The notes beneath the pieces were generated by a model. That model ran no database searches. It was given only the letters and a program-made list of their open reading frames with translations, and was not told the origin of the DNA. A stretch of DNA of 64,000 nt. Source: NCEH01 sp002257205. Lineage in GTDB: Bacteria; Pseudomonadota; Alphaproteobacteria; Rhizobiales; Xanthobacteraceae. Of the stretch, positions 51,156 through 60,632 are shown one piece after another. Position 1 is the stretch's first letter. Every line of letters starts with the position of its first letter. The stretch is taken from NCBI RefSeq assembly GCF_043195105.1, contig NZ_JBAFWO010000001.1; one strand, 5' to 3'. The position numbers and the translations under genes are program-made.

Positions 51156-52889
51156 ATGCACGCCAATCCGAGCACCTCTGGCCGTGACGCCACAGATCAG
51201 AGCCTATCTACTGTAAAAACTGAGGTCTTAATCGTCGGAGCAGGCCCGGTTGGTCTCACGCTGGCCAATTATCTCGGCGGATATGGCATCCAGACCATCG
51301 TCATAGAAAGTCTTGCGCAGCTCATCGACTATCCTCGCGCCATTGGCATCGACGATGAATCCATGCGCACCATGCAGGCCATTGGTCTGGCCGACGCGAT
51401 CGAGCCGCATACGACGCCCAATCACTGGATGCGTTTTCTAACCGCGTCGGGCCGCTGCTGGGCCTCGATCGAGCCGCGCACCGACGAATTCGGATGGTCG
51501 CGCCGCAACGCCTTCATCCAGCCGCAGGCCGACCGCATTCTCTTCGAAGGACTGTCGCGCTTCCCGAATGTTCAAGTCCGCTTCGCCACCAGCTTCGTTG
51601 GGCTCAGGCAGGACGCCGACCGCGTCGTCGCGCACGTCGCCGGTGCGGAGGGAGAATATACGATCGAGGCCGCCTATCTCGTCGGTGCTGACGGCGGGCG
51701 CAGCCCGGTGCGGGACTCCCTCGGGCTGGCCTTCGAAGGGAAGACCGCCCCTAACAAGTGGCTCGTCATCGACGTCGAGAATGACCCGGTCGGCACCCCG
51801 AATCTCTATCTCTGCTGCGATCCGAAACGGCCTTATGTTTCCGCCGCGCTTCCGCACGGCGTGCGCCGGTTCGAATTCATGGTGACGAAAGGCGAGGACG
51901 AAGCCTATTTCAGCCGACCCGAAGCCATCCGCGCGCTGCTCGCGCGGGTCATCGATGACCCGGACAGAGCGAAATTGATCCGGCAGCGCATCTACAACCA
52001 CAATGCCCGCCTCGCCACACGCTTCCGTGTCGGGCGGGTGCTTTTGGCGGGCGACGCGGCACACATCATGCCGGTCTGGCAGGGACAGGGCTACAACAGC
52101 GGCATCCGCGACGCGGCCAATCTGGGATGGAAGCTGGCGATGGTCGCAAGGGGCCGGCTCGGCGAAGAGCTGCTCGACACCTATCAGCACGAGCGCCGCG
52201 ACCATGCCAAGGCGATGATCGACTTGTCGGTCATGGTCGGCAAAGTGTTTAATCCCCCCTATGCTTTCCTGAACACGGTCCGTGACGTCACCACTCGCAT
52301 CCTGAACCTGATCCCTCCGGTCCAGCGCTACCTTCTGGAAATGCGCTTCAAGCCCATGCCGCGCTTTACCCGGGGCGTCGTGGTGCCGAGCCGGACCGGC
52401 GATCCGCGCAAGAGCCCGATCGGCCGTCTCTTCATACAGCCGCGGGTGCGCCGGCTCTCTGGGGAGGTCGTGCGGCTGGACGACGTCATTGGGCCGAATT
52501 TCGCGATCATCGCCTGGGGCAGCAATCCCTTGCAGTATATGGACTTGGACCAAGTCGCCATGTGGCGCGAGCTCGGCGCCGTCTTCATCAGTGTCAAGCC
52601 GGACGTTCAACTCGGCAGCCGTCCCGACGACGCGCTTGGTTTCCGGACCGATCCCCTCCATGGCATTGTGGAGATCGGTGACGTGCAGGGGTCCCTTAAG
52701 GACTGGTTCGGCAATTGGCCCGAGCCGATCGTGTTCCTGCGACCCGACCGCATCGTGGCCGCCACCTCCTCGCCGATGCGCGTCAAAGACGTCTCCCGGG
52801 ACGTTGCGAGGGCCATGGCCTACACCTCCCGCAAGGGCCATGCCGCGCCGGAGCTGCTTCTTCCGCACAGTGTGGCCGCAGCCGAATGA
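51156..52889 (+). CDS. mhpA: FAD-dependent aromatic hydroxylase (MhpA-like)
   Basis: A 577-residue class A flavoprotein monooxygenase. The FAD motif VLIVGAGPVGLTLANYLGGY starts near residue 25, the DG motif is YLVGADGGRSPVRDSLG, and the GD motif is RVLLAGDAAHIMPVWQGQGY NSGIRDAANLGWKL. The extended C-terminal domain is typical of MhpA, which hydroxylates 3-(3-hydroxyphenyl)propionate. The ATG at 51156 follows GGAGGAT. With the dioxygenase, MhpC-like hydrolase and MhpD it makes a coherent route; the exact aromatic substrate is inferred. Confidence 0.88.
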   Translation: MHANPSTSGRDATDQSLSTVKTEVLIVGAGPVGLTLANYLGGYGIQTIVIESLAQLIDYPRAIGIDDESMRTMQAIGLADAIEPHTTPNHWMRFLTASGRCWASIEPRTDEFGWSRRNAFIQPQADRILFEGLSRFPNVQVRFATSFVGLRQDADRVVAHVAGAEGEYTIEAAYLVGADGGRSPVRDSLGLAFEGKTAPNKWLVIDVENDPVGTPNLYLCCDPKRPYVSAALPHGVRRFEFMVTKGEDEAYFSRPEAIRALLARVIDDPDRAKLIRQRIYNHNARLATRFRVGRVLLAGDAAHIMPVWQGQGYNSGIRDAANLGWKLAMVARGRLGEELLDTYQHERRDHAKAMIDLSVMVGKVFNPPYAFLNTVRDVTTRILNLIPPVQRYLLEMRFKPMPRFTRGVVVPSRTGDPRKSPIGRLFIQPRVRRLSGEVVRLDDVIGPNFAIIAWGSNPLQYMDLDQVAMWRELGAVFISVKPDVQLGSRPDDALGFRTDPLHGIVEIGDVQGSLKDWFGNWPEPIVFLRPDRIVAATSSPMRVKDVSRDVARAMAYTSRKGHAAPELLLPHSVAAAE

Positions 52890-52943
52890 CCCCCTTGCCG
52901 AACCGAATGCCCCGATCGCCCGCCGCGGCTCAGGAGACATAAG

Positions 52944-53741
52944 ATGCCATCTTCAGAATTTGTCACAGCGCTGGCCGCCGAATTGAGAGCCGCGGAAGAG
53001 AGTGGCACGGCGATCGCCCCGATCCGAGGCCGGTTGCCCGACGACGGCGGGGAGACCGCCTATGCCGTGCAGCGCGCCAATGTCGAATACTGGCGGGGTC
53101 GAGGCCGCAGGGTCGTCGGTCGCAAAATCGGATTGACCGCGAAGGCGGTTCAAGCCCAGCTCGGTGTCGACCAGCCGGACTTCGGCACGCTCTTTTCCGA
53201 CATGATCTTCGGCGACGATGAAGAAATCCCGGTGGCCCGGCTCCTGCAGCCGAAGGTCGAAGCTGAGATCGCGCTGGTGCTAAAGCGCGATCTTCCCGCC
53301 GCGGACGCGACGCTGACGGAACTGATCCAAGCCGTCGACTTCGCCCTTCCTGCCATCGAAGTGGTGGGTAGCCGCATTGCGGGATGGGATATTCGGTTTA
53401 ACGATACTGTCGCTGACAACGCCTCCTCCGGCCTCGTCGTTCTCGGCGCGGTGCCAGTGCCTCTTGCGGGGTTGGATCTCAAGCTGTTGCCGATGATCAT
53501 GACGCGCGGCGGCGAGAAGATCTCTAGCGGCAGCGGGGCCGCTTGTCTTGGCCACCCCCTGAACGCCGCACTGTGGCTCGTGCGCAAGATGGCGGCATTC
53601 GGCACCCCGCTCGCGGCCGGGGATCTCATCCTGACAGGTGCACTCGGGCCGATGGTACCCATATCCCCAGGCGACCGCGTGACGGCCGAGATTTCGGGAC
53701 TGGGCATCGTTCATGCCGCGTTCGGTCGGACGGCCGCCTGA
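52944..53741 (+). CDS. mhpD: 2-hydroxypenta-2,4-dienoate hydratase (MhpD-like)
   Basis: A 265-residue hydratase of the 2-keto-4-pentenoate hydratase/decarboxylase family, distantly related to the FAH fold. Core segments are GRKIGLTAKAVQAQLGVDQP, the LLQPKVEAEIALVLKRDLPA acid/metal region, and VVGSRIAGWDIRFNDTVADN. It hydrates the dienoate left after hydrolytic cleavage of the ring-fission product. It follows mhpA by 54 bases. The matching aldolase and acylating aldehyde dehydrogenase (MhpE, MhpF) are not in the window. Confidence 0.92.
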   Translation: MPSSEFVTALAAELRAAEESGTAIAPIRGRLPDDGGETAYAVQRANVEYWRGRGRRVVGRKIGLTAKAVQAQLGVDQPDFGTLFSDMIFGDDEEIPVARLLQPKVEAEIALVLKRDLPAADATLTELIQAVDFALPAIEVVGSRIAGWDIRFNDTVADNASSGLVVLGAVPVPLAGLDLKLLPMIMTRGGEKISSGSGAACLGHPLNAALWLVRKMAAFGTPLAAGDLILTGALGPMVPISPGDRVTAEISGLGIVHAAFGRTAA

Positions 53742-53862
53742 CCACCGAGCCTGACGAGGCAGCTGGAGGTCCCAGATCAGGCGGTGAGCGCTCACAAAGC
53801 GATGGCGAGCCAGACTGGCAGCGTCATCAACGGCATTCGAACGAACGCTGTGACCGCCATAC

Positions 53863-53879
53863 GGTGCACTATGTGCCCA
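53863..53879. promoter_or_regulatory. MhpR-like operator, copy B
   Basis: GGTGCACTATGTGCCCA, about 13 of 17 positions shared with the remembered MhpR site and closely matching copy A. It places the importer under the same IclR regulator. Confidence 0.6.
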
Positions 53880-53976
53880 TAGATGACGCCGCTATTGAAA
53901 CGAAAGTTAAGCGTGGCGATAGCTGGCTTAGAAATAAAGGGTCCGCCCAAATAAGGCCCACGCTGGAGGAAACAAC

Positions 53977-54066
53977 ATGACCAAGCAGATGAGCTGGGGT
54001 GCCCCAGCGTTGACCATCTCCTTTCGGAAAGCGCCCTGCCAGCTCCCTCTTTGCGATAACTCATGA
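53977..54066 (+). CDS. possible 29-residue leader or remnant ORF
   Basis: ATG at 53977 is preceded by GGAGGA at 53965-53970 with ideal spacing. The frame encodes 29 residues beginning MTKQMSWGAPALTISF and ends in TGA. Its middle includes the palindrome GCTGGGGTGCCCCAGC. It may be a leader peptide, a truncated gene or chance; it does not resemble anything I know. Confidence 0.3.
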   Translation: MTKQMSWGAPALTISFRKAPCQLPLCDNS

Positions 54067-54288
54067 CCTTTCGTCGTTGAGGCATAGCCGATTTTCAGCA
54101 CCAAGGTTGGGCTTCGCTCTGTCGAACGCCGGATCGCGTCAGGCCGCAATCAGGCGCCCATCCTCTGGACGCCTGGAGCCGGCCTCGGCCCGCGTCAAGC
54201 GATACCGGCGCAGCCTGCGTCATCGCCCGAGATCTCGTTATGTAACGCCAATTACAGTCAACGAAAAAGACTTGAGGAGGAAAATGGT

Positions 54289-55458
54289 ATGATCAGGCGC
54301 CAGTTCCTGTTGAGTGCGACAGCCGCGCTCGTTATCGCCTTTCCGGCGTTCGCCGCCGATACGGTCAAGGTCGGCCTTGTCTTGCCAATGTCCGGTCCGT
54401 TCAGCCAATACGGCCAGCAGATGCAGAACGGCATCAAACTGTTCATGAAAGAACATGGAGACGTCGTCGCGGGCAAGAAGATCGAGCTCATCGTCAAGGA
54501 TGATGGCGGGATCGCGCCCGACCGCGCCCGCCGCGCGGTGCAAGATCTGATCGTTCGGGACAAGGTCGATGTGCTGGTCGGCTTCACCTTCACCGCGTCG
54601 GCGCTTGCCGCCGCGCCGCTCGCCAAGGAAGCGGACAAGGCGATGATCGTGCTGAACGCTACGTCATCGGGCATCACCGCCGCCAACCCCTATATGATCC
54701 GCATTGGCCAGACCTTGCCGCAGATCACCGAGCCGGCTGGTCGCTATGCCGGCGCGCAAGGCTACAAGACAATCTACACTGTGGTTGCCGACATCACGGC
54801 CGGCCACGACGCTGAAGCGGCCTTCACGCGTGGCCTGAAGGCCGCGGGCGGCGAGGTTGCCGGGACTTTGCGCGTGCCGGCCCAGAACCCCGACTTCGCA
54901 CCGTTCGTCCAGCGCATCAAGGATGGCAAGCCGGACGCCGTCTTCACCTGGCTGCCGCCGGGCGAAGCCACGATCAATTTCATCAAGGAGTTCAATCAGC
55001 GGGGCTTGTCGGCGGAAAACATAGTCATGCTCGGCACGGGCGATCTGACGGACGAACTGACCATCGAGCAGACTGGCGAGGCCGGTATCGGCGTGGTGAC
55101 CACGGGACATTATTCCATGGCGCACAAATCGCCCAAGAACCAAGCCTTCATTAAGGCATATCTTGCCGAATTCCCGAACCACAAATGGCCGAATTTCATG
55201 TCCGTCTCCGCCTATGACGGCATGGCCGCGCTCTATCGCGGGCTGGAGAAGACCGGCGGCAATGCGTCCGGTCCGGCCCTCGTCGAAGCGCTGAAGGGTG
55301 AAAAGTTCGAAAGCCCGAGAGGTCCGATCGAGATTGACGCGAAGACCCGCGACATCGTGCAGACCGTCTATGTCCGCAAGGTCGAGCGTGTCGATGGCAC
55401 GCTCGCCAACGTGGAGTTCCAGGAGTTTCCCGCCAGCCGCGACAGCGCCTCGCACTAG
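54289..55458 (+). CDS. ABC transporter substrate-binding protein (LivK family)
   Basis: A 389-residue periplasmic binding protein. The signal peptide MIRRQFLLSATAALVIAFPA ends near FAADTVKVG. The mature part starts VGLVLPMSGPFSQYGQQMQN and includes the DVLVGFTFTASALAAAPLAK segment. In aromatic catabolic clusters such receptors often bind hydroxylated aromatic acids. The preceding MhpR-like operator supports that here, as inference. It is the first of five importer genes in one operon. Confidence 0.92.
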   Translation: MIRRQFLLSATAALVIAFPAFAADTVKVGLVLPMSGPFSQYGQQMQNGIKLFMKEHGDVVAGKKIELIVKDDGGIAPDRARRAVQDLIVRDKVDVLVGFTFTASALAAAPLAKEADKAMIVLNATSSGITAANPYMIRIGQTLPQITEPAGRYAGAQGYKTIYTVVADITAGHDAEAAFTRGLKAAGGEVAGTLRVPAQNPDFAPFVQRIKDGKPDAVFTWLPPGEATINFIKEFNQRGLSAENIVMLGTGDLTDELTIEQTGEAGIGVVTTGHYSMAHKSPKNQAFIKAYLAEFPNHKWPNFMSVSAYDGMAALYRGLEKTGGNASGPALVEALKGEKFESPRGPIEIDAKTRDIVQTVYVRKVERVDGTLANVEFQEFPASRDSASH

Positions 55459-55487
55459 CCACGCCCGCCAACGCTCCAGAGGTCAGC

Positions 55488-56354
55488 ATGGCAAGCAATA
55501 TCCTCGGCATTCTTTTCGATGGGCTGGCATACGGAAGCCTTCTGTTCCTGATCGGCGTCGGCTTGTCCATCACGATGGGCCTGATGAATTTCATCAATCT
55601 GGCTCACGGGACCTTTGCAATGGCGGGGGGCTATGTCAGCGCCTCCCTCTCGCAAAAAAGCGGTATGCCGTTTCTCGCCACACTGCCGGTCGCCTTCGTC
55701 GGGGCGGGGCTCTTCGGCCTCGTCGCCGAACGCCTGCTCTTCCGGCGGCTTTACAAGGCGCCGCATCTCGACCAGGTGCTATTCACCTTTGGATTCGTCC
55801 TTTCCTCTATCGCCGCCGCGCACTATTTCTTCGGCGCGGGCCAGCAGATGGGTGTGATGCCGTCCTTCCTGCAGGGCCAGATACGTGTCTACGGGATTGA
55901 TCTTGGCAGATACCGCCTGCTGCTCATTGCATGCGTTGGGCTGATCACGCTGGCGCTTCACCTCATCTTGTCGAAGACCCGGTTCGGTGCCCAGGTCCGA
56001 GCCGCCGTCGACAACCAGGATGCCGCCGCCGGCCTCGGCATCAATGTGGGGCTCATCTTCAGCCTGTGTTTCGCACTCGGGACCGGGCTTGCCGGATTGG
56101 GGGGAGCACTCGGCATCGAAGTGCTCGGGCTCGATCCCGGCTTTCCGCTGAAATATATGGTCTATTTCCTTCTGGTCGTCGTGGTCGGCGGCGCCGGCAC
56201 CATCCGGGGTCCGCTGATTGCCGCGATGATCCTCGGTGTCTTCGATGTGGCGGGGAAATACTATGTCCCGCAAGCCGGAGCATTCATCATCTACGTGCTG
56301 ATGATCGTCCTGCTCCTTGCCTTCCCCACAGGGCTGGGAGGCAAGCGCGCATGA
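55488..56354 (+). CDS. livH: ABC transporter permease LivH
   Basis: A 288-residue LivH-type permease. It has the N-terminal LFDGLAYGSLLFLIGVGLSI, the MNFINLAHGTFAMAGGYVSA segment, and VDNQDAAAGLGINVGLIFSL. The C-terminal end VVVVGGAGTIRGPLIAAMIL is typical. It begins 30 bases after the binding protein gene. Confidence 0.93.
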   Translation: MASNILGILFDGLAYGSLLFLIGVGLSITMGLMNFINLAHGTFAMAGGYVSASLSQKSGMPFLATLPVAFVGAGLFGLVAERLLFRRLYKAPHLDQVLFTFGFVLSSIAAAHYFFGAGQQMGVMPSFLQGQIRVYGIDLGRYRLLLIACVGLITLALHLILSKTRFGAQVRAAVDNQDAAAGLGINVGLIFSLCFALGTGLAGLGGALGIEVLGLDPGFPLKYMVYFLLVVVVGGAGTIRGPLIAAMILGVFDVAGKYYVPQAGAFIIYVLMIVLLLAFPTGLGGKRA

Positions 56355-56412
56355 CTCTTGCTCGCCTGCCCACACGACTCCGGCCAATGGTTCCAGTTCC
56401 GGGAGTTTCCGC

Positions 56413-57408
56413 ATGAGCCCTCGTTCGTCTGCGATCGAGCGGTTGGCCAGTCCGCGTCCGCGTCCGGTTGAGGTGCTGGCCTGGCTGTTGCCGGCGCTCG
56501 CCTTTTTCCTCGTGCCCGACAATCTGGCGCTCGGCGTCTCGATCATGACCTATGCGGTCGCCGTGCTGGCGCTTGATCTGGTGCTTGGGTATGCTGGCAT
56601 TGTCTCCCTCGGGCACGCCGCCTTTTTCGGCGTCGGGGCCTATACTGCGGGCCTCCTGGCGGTCCAGGGTTGGAAGGAGCCGCTGACCGGCCTGCTTCTG
56701 GCGGGGGCCGTCTCGCTTGCGCTCGGCTTCCTCGCAAGCTTTCTCGTGGTGCGGGGCAAGGATCTGACGCGGCTGATGGTGACGCTCGGCATCGGCCTTG
56801 TCGTCTATGAGCTCGCCAATCGGCTGAGTTCCGTCACCGGCGGCATGGACGGTCTTTCCGGCTTCGAGATTGGGCCGATCTTCGGCGTCTTTTCCTTCGA
56901 TCTCTATGGCCGGACCGCCTGGTGGTATGTCTACGGTGTCCTGATCCTCGTCTTCGTCCTGCTGCGCCTCGTCGTATCCTCGCCCTTCGGGCTGTCGCTG
57001 CGGGCGATCCGCGAGGGCGTGAGCCGCATGCCCGCCCTCGGGGCGTCGGTCGACCACCGTCTGCGCACCGCCTTCACACTGTCCGCCGGGGTGACGGGCA
57101 TTGCCGGCGGACTGCTTGCCCAGACGACGCAATTCGTCGGCATCGACTCGCTGTCGGTGGGTCGGTCGGCGGATTTCCTGGTGATGCTGGTGCTCGGCGG
57201 CACGGGGCGTCTCTATGGCGCCCTGATCGGCACGACGGTGTTCATGATCGCCCACGATTATCTCGCGGATATGAACCCGGTCTACTGGGAATTCTGGATG
57301 GGCCTGCTGCTGATGGCAGTCGTGCTGTTCGCCCGCGGTGGCGTCGTCGGGGCTGGGCGCCGGCTGCTCCAGACCGTGAAGACCAAGTTCGCAAGGGCGG
57401 CGCCATGA
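56413..57408 (+). CDS. livM: ABC transporter permease LivM
   Basis: A 331-residue LivM-type permease. The signature LGYAGIVSLGHAAFFGVGAY lies near residue 65, and GGTGRLYGALIGTTVFMIA in the C-terminal third. The start at 56413 (MSPRSSAIERL) avoids the long non-coding open frame upstream. Its end overlaps livG by 4 bases (ATGA). Confidence 0.93.
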   Translation: MSPRSSAIERLASPRPRPVEVLAWLLPALAFFLVPDNLALGVSIMTYAVAVLALDLVLGYAGIVSLGHAAFFGVGAYTAGLLAVQGWKEPLTGLLLAGAVSLALGFLASFLVVRGKDLTRLMVTLGIGLVVYELANRLSSVTGGMDGLSGFEIGPIFGVFSFDLYGRTAWWYVYGVLILVFVLLRLVVSSPFGLSLRAIREGVSRMPALGASVDHRLRTAFTLSAGVTGIAGGLLAQTTQFVGIDSLSVGRSADFLVMLVLGGTGRLYGALIGTTVFMIAHDYLADMNPVYWEFWMGLLLMAVVLFARGGVVGAGRRLLQTVKTKFARAAP

Positions 57409-58190
57409 GAGCAGACACCAGCATTCTTTCGGCCGACGCCAGTATTGCGCTGTCCACCGAGCGGCTGACCAAGGTCTGGGGAAGCTTCATCGCCAACAGC
57501 GACATCGACTTCCGGCTTCCGGTCGGGGCTCGGCATGCCCTGATCGGCCCGAACGGTGCCGGCAAGACCACCTTTATCAACATGCTGACCGGCGTGCTCG
57601 CGCCGACATCCGGCCGCGTCTTTATCGGCGGCGAGGACGTGACGGCCGATCATCAGGAACGGCGGGTCAGGAAGGGCATTGCCCGCACCTTCCAGATCAA
57701 CAACCTGTTTCCGGGCCTGACGGTGCTGGACAGCGTGCTACTCGCCATCCTGGAACGCAAGAATCTGGCCGAGAACTGGTTCCGTCCGCTCAAGTCGCAT
57801 ATGGCGGAAATCGAGGAGGCGATGGACCTGATCACCGACCTCGGCCTTGAGGCTCAGGCCGGTGTGGAGGTGAAAACACTTGCCTACGGCAAACAGCGGC
57901 TGATGGAAATCGCGCTGGCGCTCGCCAGCCGCCCCCGGATCCTGCTTCTTGACGAGCCTGCGGCGGGTATTCCCGCGGGTGAAAGCAGTGAAGTCTTCTC
58001 GGTCATCGCGCGCCTGCCATCGGATGTCAGCATCCTGTTCATCGAGCACGACATGGATCTGGTGCGGCGCTTTTCCCAACGCATCACGGTTCTGGTCGGC
58101 GGGAAGGTGCTCACCGAAGGCGCTCCGGAAGAGATCATGGTCGATCCGCGCGTGCGCGAGGTCTATCTGGGGGAAAGTGCCCATGGCTGA
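57405..58190 (+). CDS. livG: ABC transporter ATP-binding protein LivG
   Basis: A 261-residue LivG ATPase. Walker A is GPNGAGKTTFINMLTG, the Q-loop GIARTFQINNLFPGL, the signature region AYGKQRLMEIALALAS, Walker B ILLLDEPAAGIPAGE, and the switch His in LFIEHDMDLVRRFS. The N-terminal extension (MRADTSILSADASIAL) precedes the domain. It overlaps livM and livF by 4 and 8 bases. Confidence 0.94.
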   Translation: MRADTSILSADASIALSTERLTKVWGSFIANSDIDFRLPVGARHALIGPNGAGKTTFINMLTGVLAPTSGRVFIGGEDVTADHQERRVRKGIARTFQINNLFPGLTVLDSVLLAILERKNLAENWFRPLKSHMAEIEEAMDLITDLGLEAQAGVEVKTLAYGKQRLMEIALALASRPRILLLDEPAAGIPAGESSEVFSVIARLPSDVSILFIEHDMDLVRRFSQRITVLVGGKVLTEGAPEEIMVDPRVREVYLGESAHG

Positions 58191-58884
58191 TTTGCTGAAG
58201 ATCGAAGGGCTTTGCTCCGGCTATGGTCAGGCCCGCGTGCTTGACAACATCTCCTTCTCGATGCGGGCGGGAGAAAGCCTCGCGCTGCTCGGGCGCAACG
58301 GCGTCGGCAAATCGACCCTGATGCGTACGCTGATGGGCCTCACCGTGCGGCATTCGGGCAGCGTCCGGTTCGCCGGCATCGATCTTTCCAATGCCCCGCC
58401 GCACAGGCGGGCACGCGCTGGGCTGGGCTGGGTGCCGCAGGAGCGCGCCATGTTTCCCTCGCTCACCGTCGAAGAGCATCTGACGACGGTGGCACGCGAC
58501 GGGCCCTGGAACTTGGCGGCGATCTACGACGTGTTTCCCCGCCTCAGGGAACGGCGCTCGAACCTTGGCAACCAATTGTCCGGCGGCGAGCAGCAGATGG
58601 TTGCGATCGCCCGTGCGCTGGTGACCAATCCGCGGCTGCTCCTGCTCGACGAGCCCATGGAAGGCCTGGCTCCGATCATCGTCCAGGAGCTCGCCGCCGT
58701 GGTGGGCCGGCTTATCCGCGAAGCGGGGCTCTCGGTGATCGTCGTGGAACAGCATGCGCGGCTGGCGCTGTCGATGACGGCGCGCGCCATAGTGCTCAAT
58801 CGCGGTCAAATCGTGCACGAATCGAGCAGCCAGGAGCTTCTGGACGACGGCGCGAAACTCGGGCGCCTCGTCGCCGTCGCCTGA
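58183..58884 (+). CDS. livF: ABC transporter ATP-binding protein LivF
   Basis: A 233-residue LivF ATPase. Walker A is GRNGVGKSTLMRTLMGL, signature QLSGGEQQMVAIARALVTNP, Walker B LLLLDEPMEGLAPIIVQE, and the switch His in VVEQHARLALS. It starts at 58183 and overlaps the end of livG by 8 bases. It completes the importer operon; the amidohydrolase pseudogene follows. Confidence 0.94.
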   Translation: MADLLKIEGLCSGYGQARVLDNISFSMRAGESLALLGRNGVGKSTLMRTLMGLTVRHSGSVRFAGIDLSNAPPHRRARAGLGWVPQERAMFPSLTVEEHLTTVARDGPWNLAAIYDVFPRLRERRSNLGNQLSGGEQQMVAIARALVTNPRLLLLDEPMEGLAPIIVQELAAVVGRLIREAGLSVIVVEQHARLALSMTARAIVLNRGQIVHESSSQELLDDGAKLGRLVAVA

Positions 58885-59024
58885 CCGTTACGCGCAGGGT
58901 CCGATCGCCCGCGCGATGTCCCCTTGGCCCGCTGCGTCCCGTGCCCATGCCGCTGATACCCGAGGCGTCGACTCCTCCACCTTCTGCATCACCAACCCAA
59001 ACCAGTGCCAACCTGGAGTGCGAC

Positions 59025-60033
59025 ATGATCAGACGTGATTTTTTGCTTGGAGTGGTCGCCACCGCCGCAGTGACGGGACACGAGCCCTCGCCGGCGCCGA
59101 TTCCGCAGCGCTCAAGATCGATACCCATCATCATATCGTGCCTCCGTTCTACGCACAGTGGCTGGAGGAGCGGGGCATTACCGCCGGCGGGCTTCCCATT
59201 CCCAGGTGGTCTGTAGATGGTGCGGTCGAACTGATGGAGCGGGAGGGCCTTGCGACCGGCATTTTCTCCATTTCGACGCCCGGCGTTCATCTGGGCGATG
59301 ATCGGGAGGCCGCGATGATGGCGCGGCGGGTGAATGACTTCGCCGCCCAAGTTGCGCAGGATCATCCTGGACGCTTCGGGTTTTTCGCCACTTTAACTCT
59401 TCCCGACGTGAAGGGCTCTCTCAGCGAGCTTGCCTACAGCTTCGATGTGCTGAAAGCCGACGGCGTGGTGCTTCTCAGCAGCGTCAGGGGGGAATATCTG
59501 GGCAATGCCTCCCAGGAGCCGCTGATGGAGGAACTGAACAGGCGGAAAGCTGTCGTTTTTGTTCATCCCGGAGAGCTTCCCCGCCGAGCCGGTTCCCGGA
59601 ATTCCGCCGCGCGTTGCGGATTTTCTCCTCGATACCACCCGGGCCGCCATCAACATCGCGAAATCCGGGTGATTGGAGCGGTATCCCGACATCCGGTTGA
59701 TCCTGTCTCACGCTGGCGGATTCCTGCCTTTTGCGTCACAGCGCATTGCGCGATCGGTTTCTCCAGACGGAACCGACGAACCGGGGTTGGCCCGTCTTCG
59801 GAAGTTTCATTTAGACACGGCGTTGGCCAGCAGTCCCTATGCGCTGCCGAGCCTGCTGGCCTTCACCGACGTCAGCCACATCACGTTCGGCAGCGACCTG
59901 GCCCTATGCGCCGCTGGCACGGTCGGTCGCCTTTACCGAGCGGCTGAGCCAGTATCCACTTAGCGCATCCCAGCGTTACGCGATCTATCGCGGAACGGCT
60001 GAACTGCTCTTCCCTCGCCTGCGAGCCAAATGA
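59025..60033 (+). pseudogene. amidohydrolase-family gene, multiply disrupted
   Basis: The three frames, read together, give a complete metal-dependent amidohydrolase (ACMSD-like family). It has a Tat-like start MIRRDFLLGVVATAAVTG, the metal motif KIDTHHHIVPPFYAQWLEER, then RFGFFATLTLPDVKGSLSEL, the ERYPDIRLILSHAGGFLPF segment, and the ending RYAIYRGTAELLFPRLRAK. Breaks: a frameshift near 59080; a frameshift near 59575; an in-frame TGA at about 59670; and a frameshift near 59905. No single frame can make the enzyme, so it is a decayed gene at the end of the importer operon. Sequencing errors could explain one break, hardly four. Confidence 0.85.
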
Positions 60034-60632
60034 GACCCTAGATCGAGTGATATTTTCGGGCGATGCCGCTCCTCGCGCTGCGCCGAAACGTCGGGCGTGT
60101 TCGCCGCAGCGCGGTTTTCGGAACCGATTTCAAATCGTGGTTCGGCGCCGCTTTCGCTCCAGCGGCGCCAGCACCACCGCCGCTGCCGCACCGGCGGTCA
60201 ATCCCGCCCCGACGGCGGTGGCCGCCGCCAGCCAGGTGCGCGCCAGCGCGTCCTTCCACTCGCAGGGCGTGGCGTTGATGACCACGCTTGCCGCCGGCAT
60301 CCGGGCCGGTGCGGGCGCCGCCGTGAGGGCGGTGACGGACGGGGCGCACCAGCTCCGGTGCGACAATCGTAAAGGAGGAAATCCGGCGGGGTGAACGCGA
60401 AGCCTCTTGAAAGGCGACCGATTCGCCCCTCTCACGCGCGAACGTCGTTCTCAGGAGAAACAGGCGACCCCTCAGCATGACCACCTATAAGGGGCACTGC
60501 AAAAGGCGACGGCCATCACTGCCAAAGGGCGCGGCCGGCTACAGTGTGGGGGACTACAAACAGGGCGTGAATCTGATGGGGAACGCGATGGGGAATGTTT
60601 CCCCTGACATACCGCTAACCCCTTGAAAACAA
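60034..60632. other. 599-base region without a supported gene
   Basis: Open frames exist on both strands, but none has good initiation signals or family character. A minus-strand frame (60130-60303) could encode a peptide with one hydrophobic segment (TWLAAATAVGAGLTAGAAAA); I would not call it. The block ends at the tRNA fragment. Confidence 0.5.

Larger units (their letters stand above)
53742..54288. other. 547-base region upstream of the second LIV-type importer
   Basis: It contains the operator copy B at 53863-53879 and a 29-codon frame at 53977 with a good ribosome site. Nothing else could be supported. The importer operon's promoter is expected here. Confidence 0.6.

Noticed and set aside
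60130..60435. Minus-strand ORF with one hydrophobic segment
   Set aside because: No ribosome site at any of its starts, Arg/Ala/Pro-rich upstream part, and an equally open frame on the opposite strand.
60477..60626. Plus-strand 49-codon ORF ending next to the tRNA fragment
   Set aside because: No ribosome site and no recognisable family; it may be the tail of a degraded integration gene but nothing supports it.
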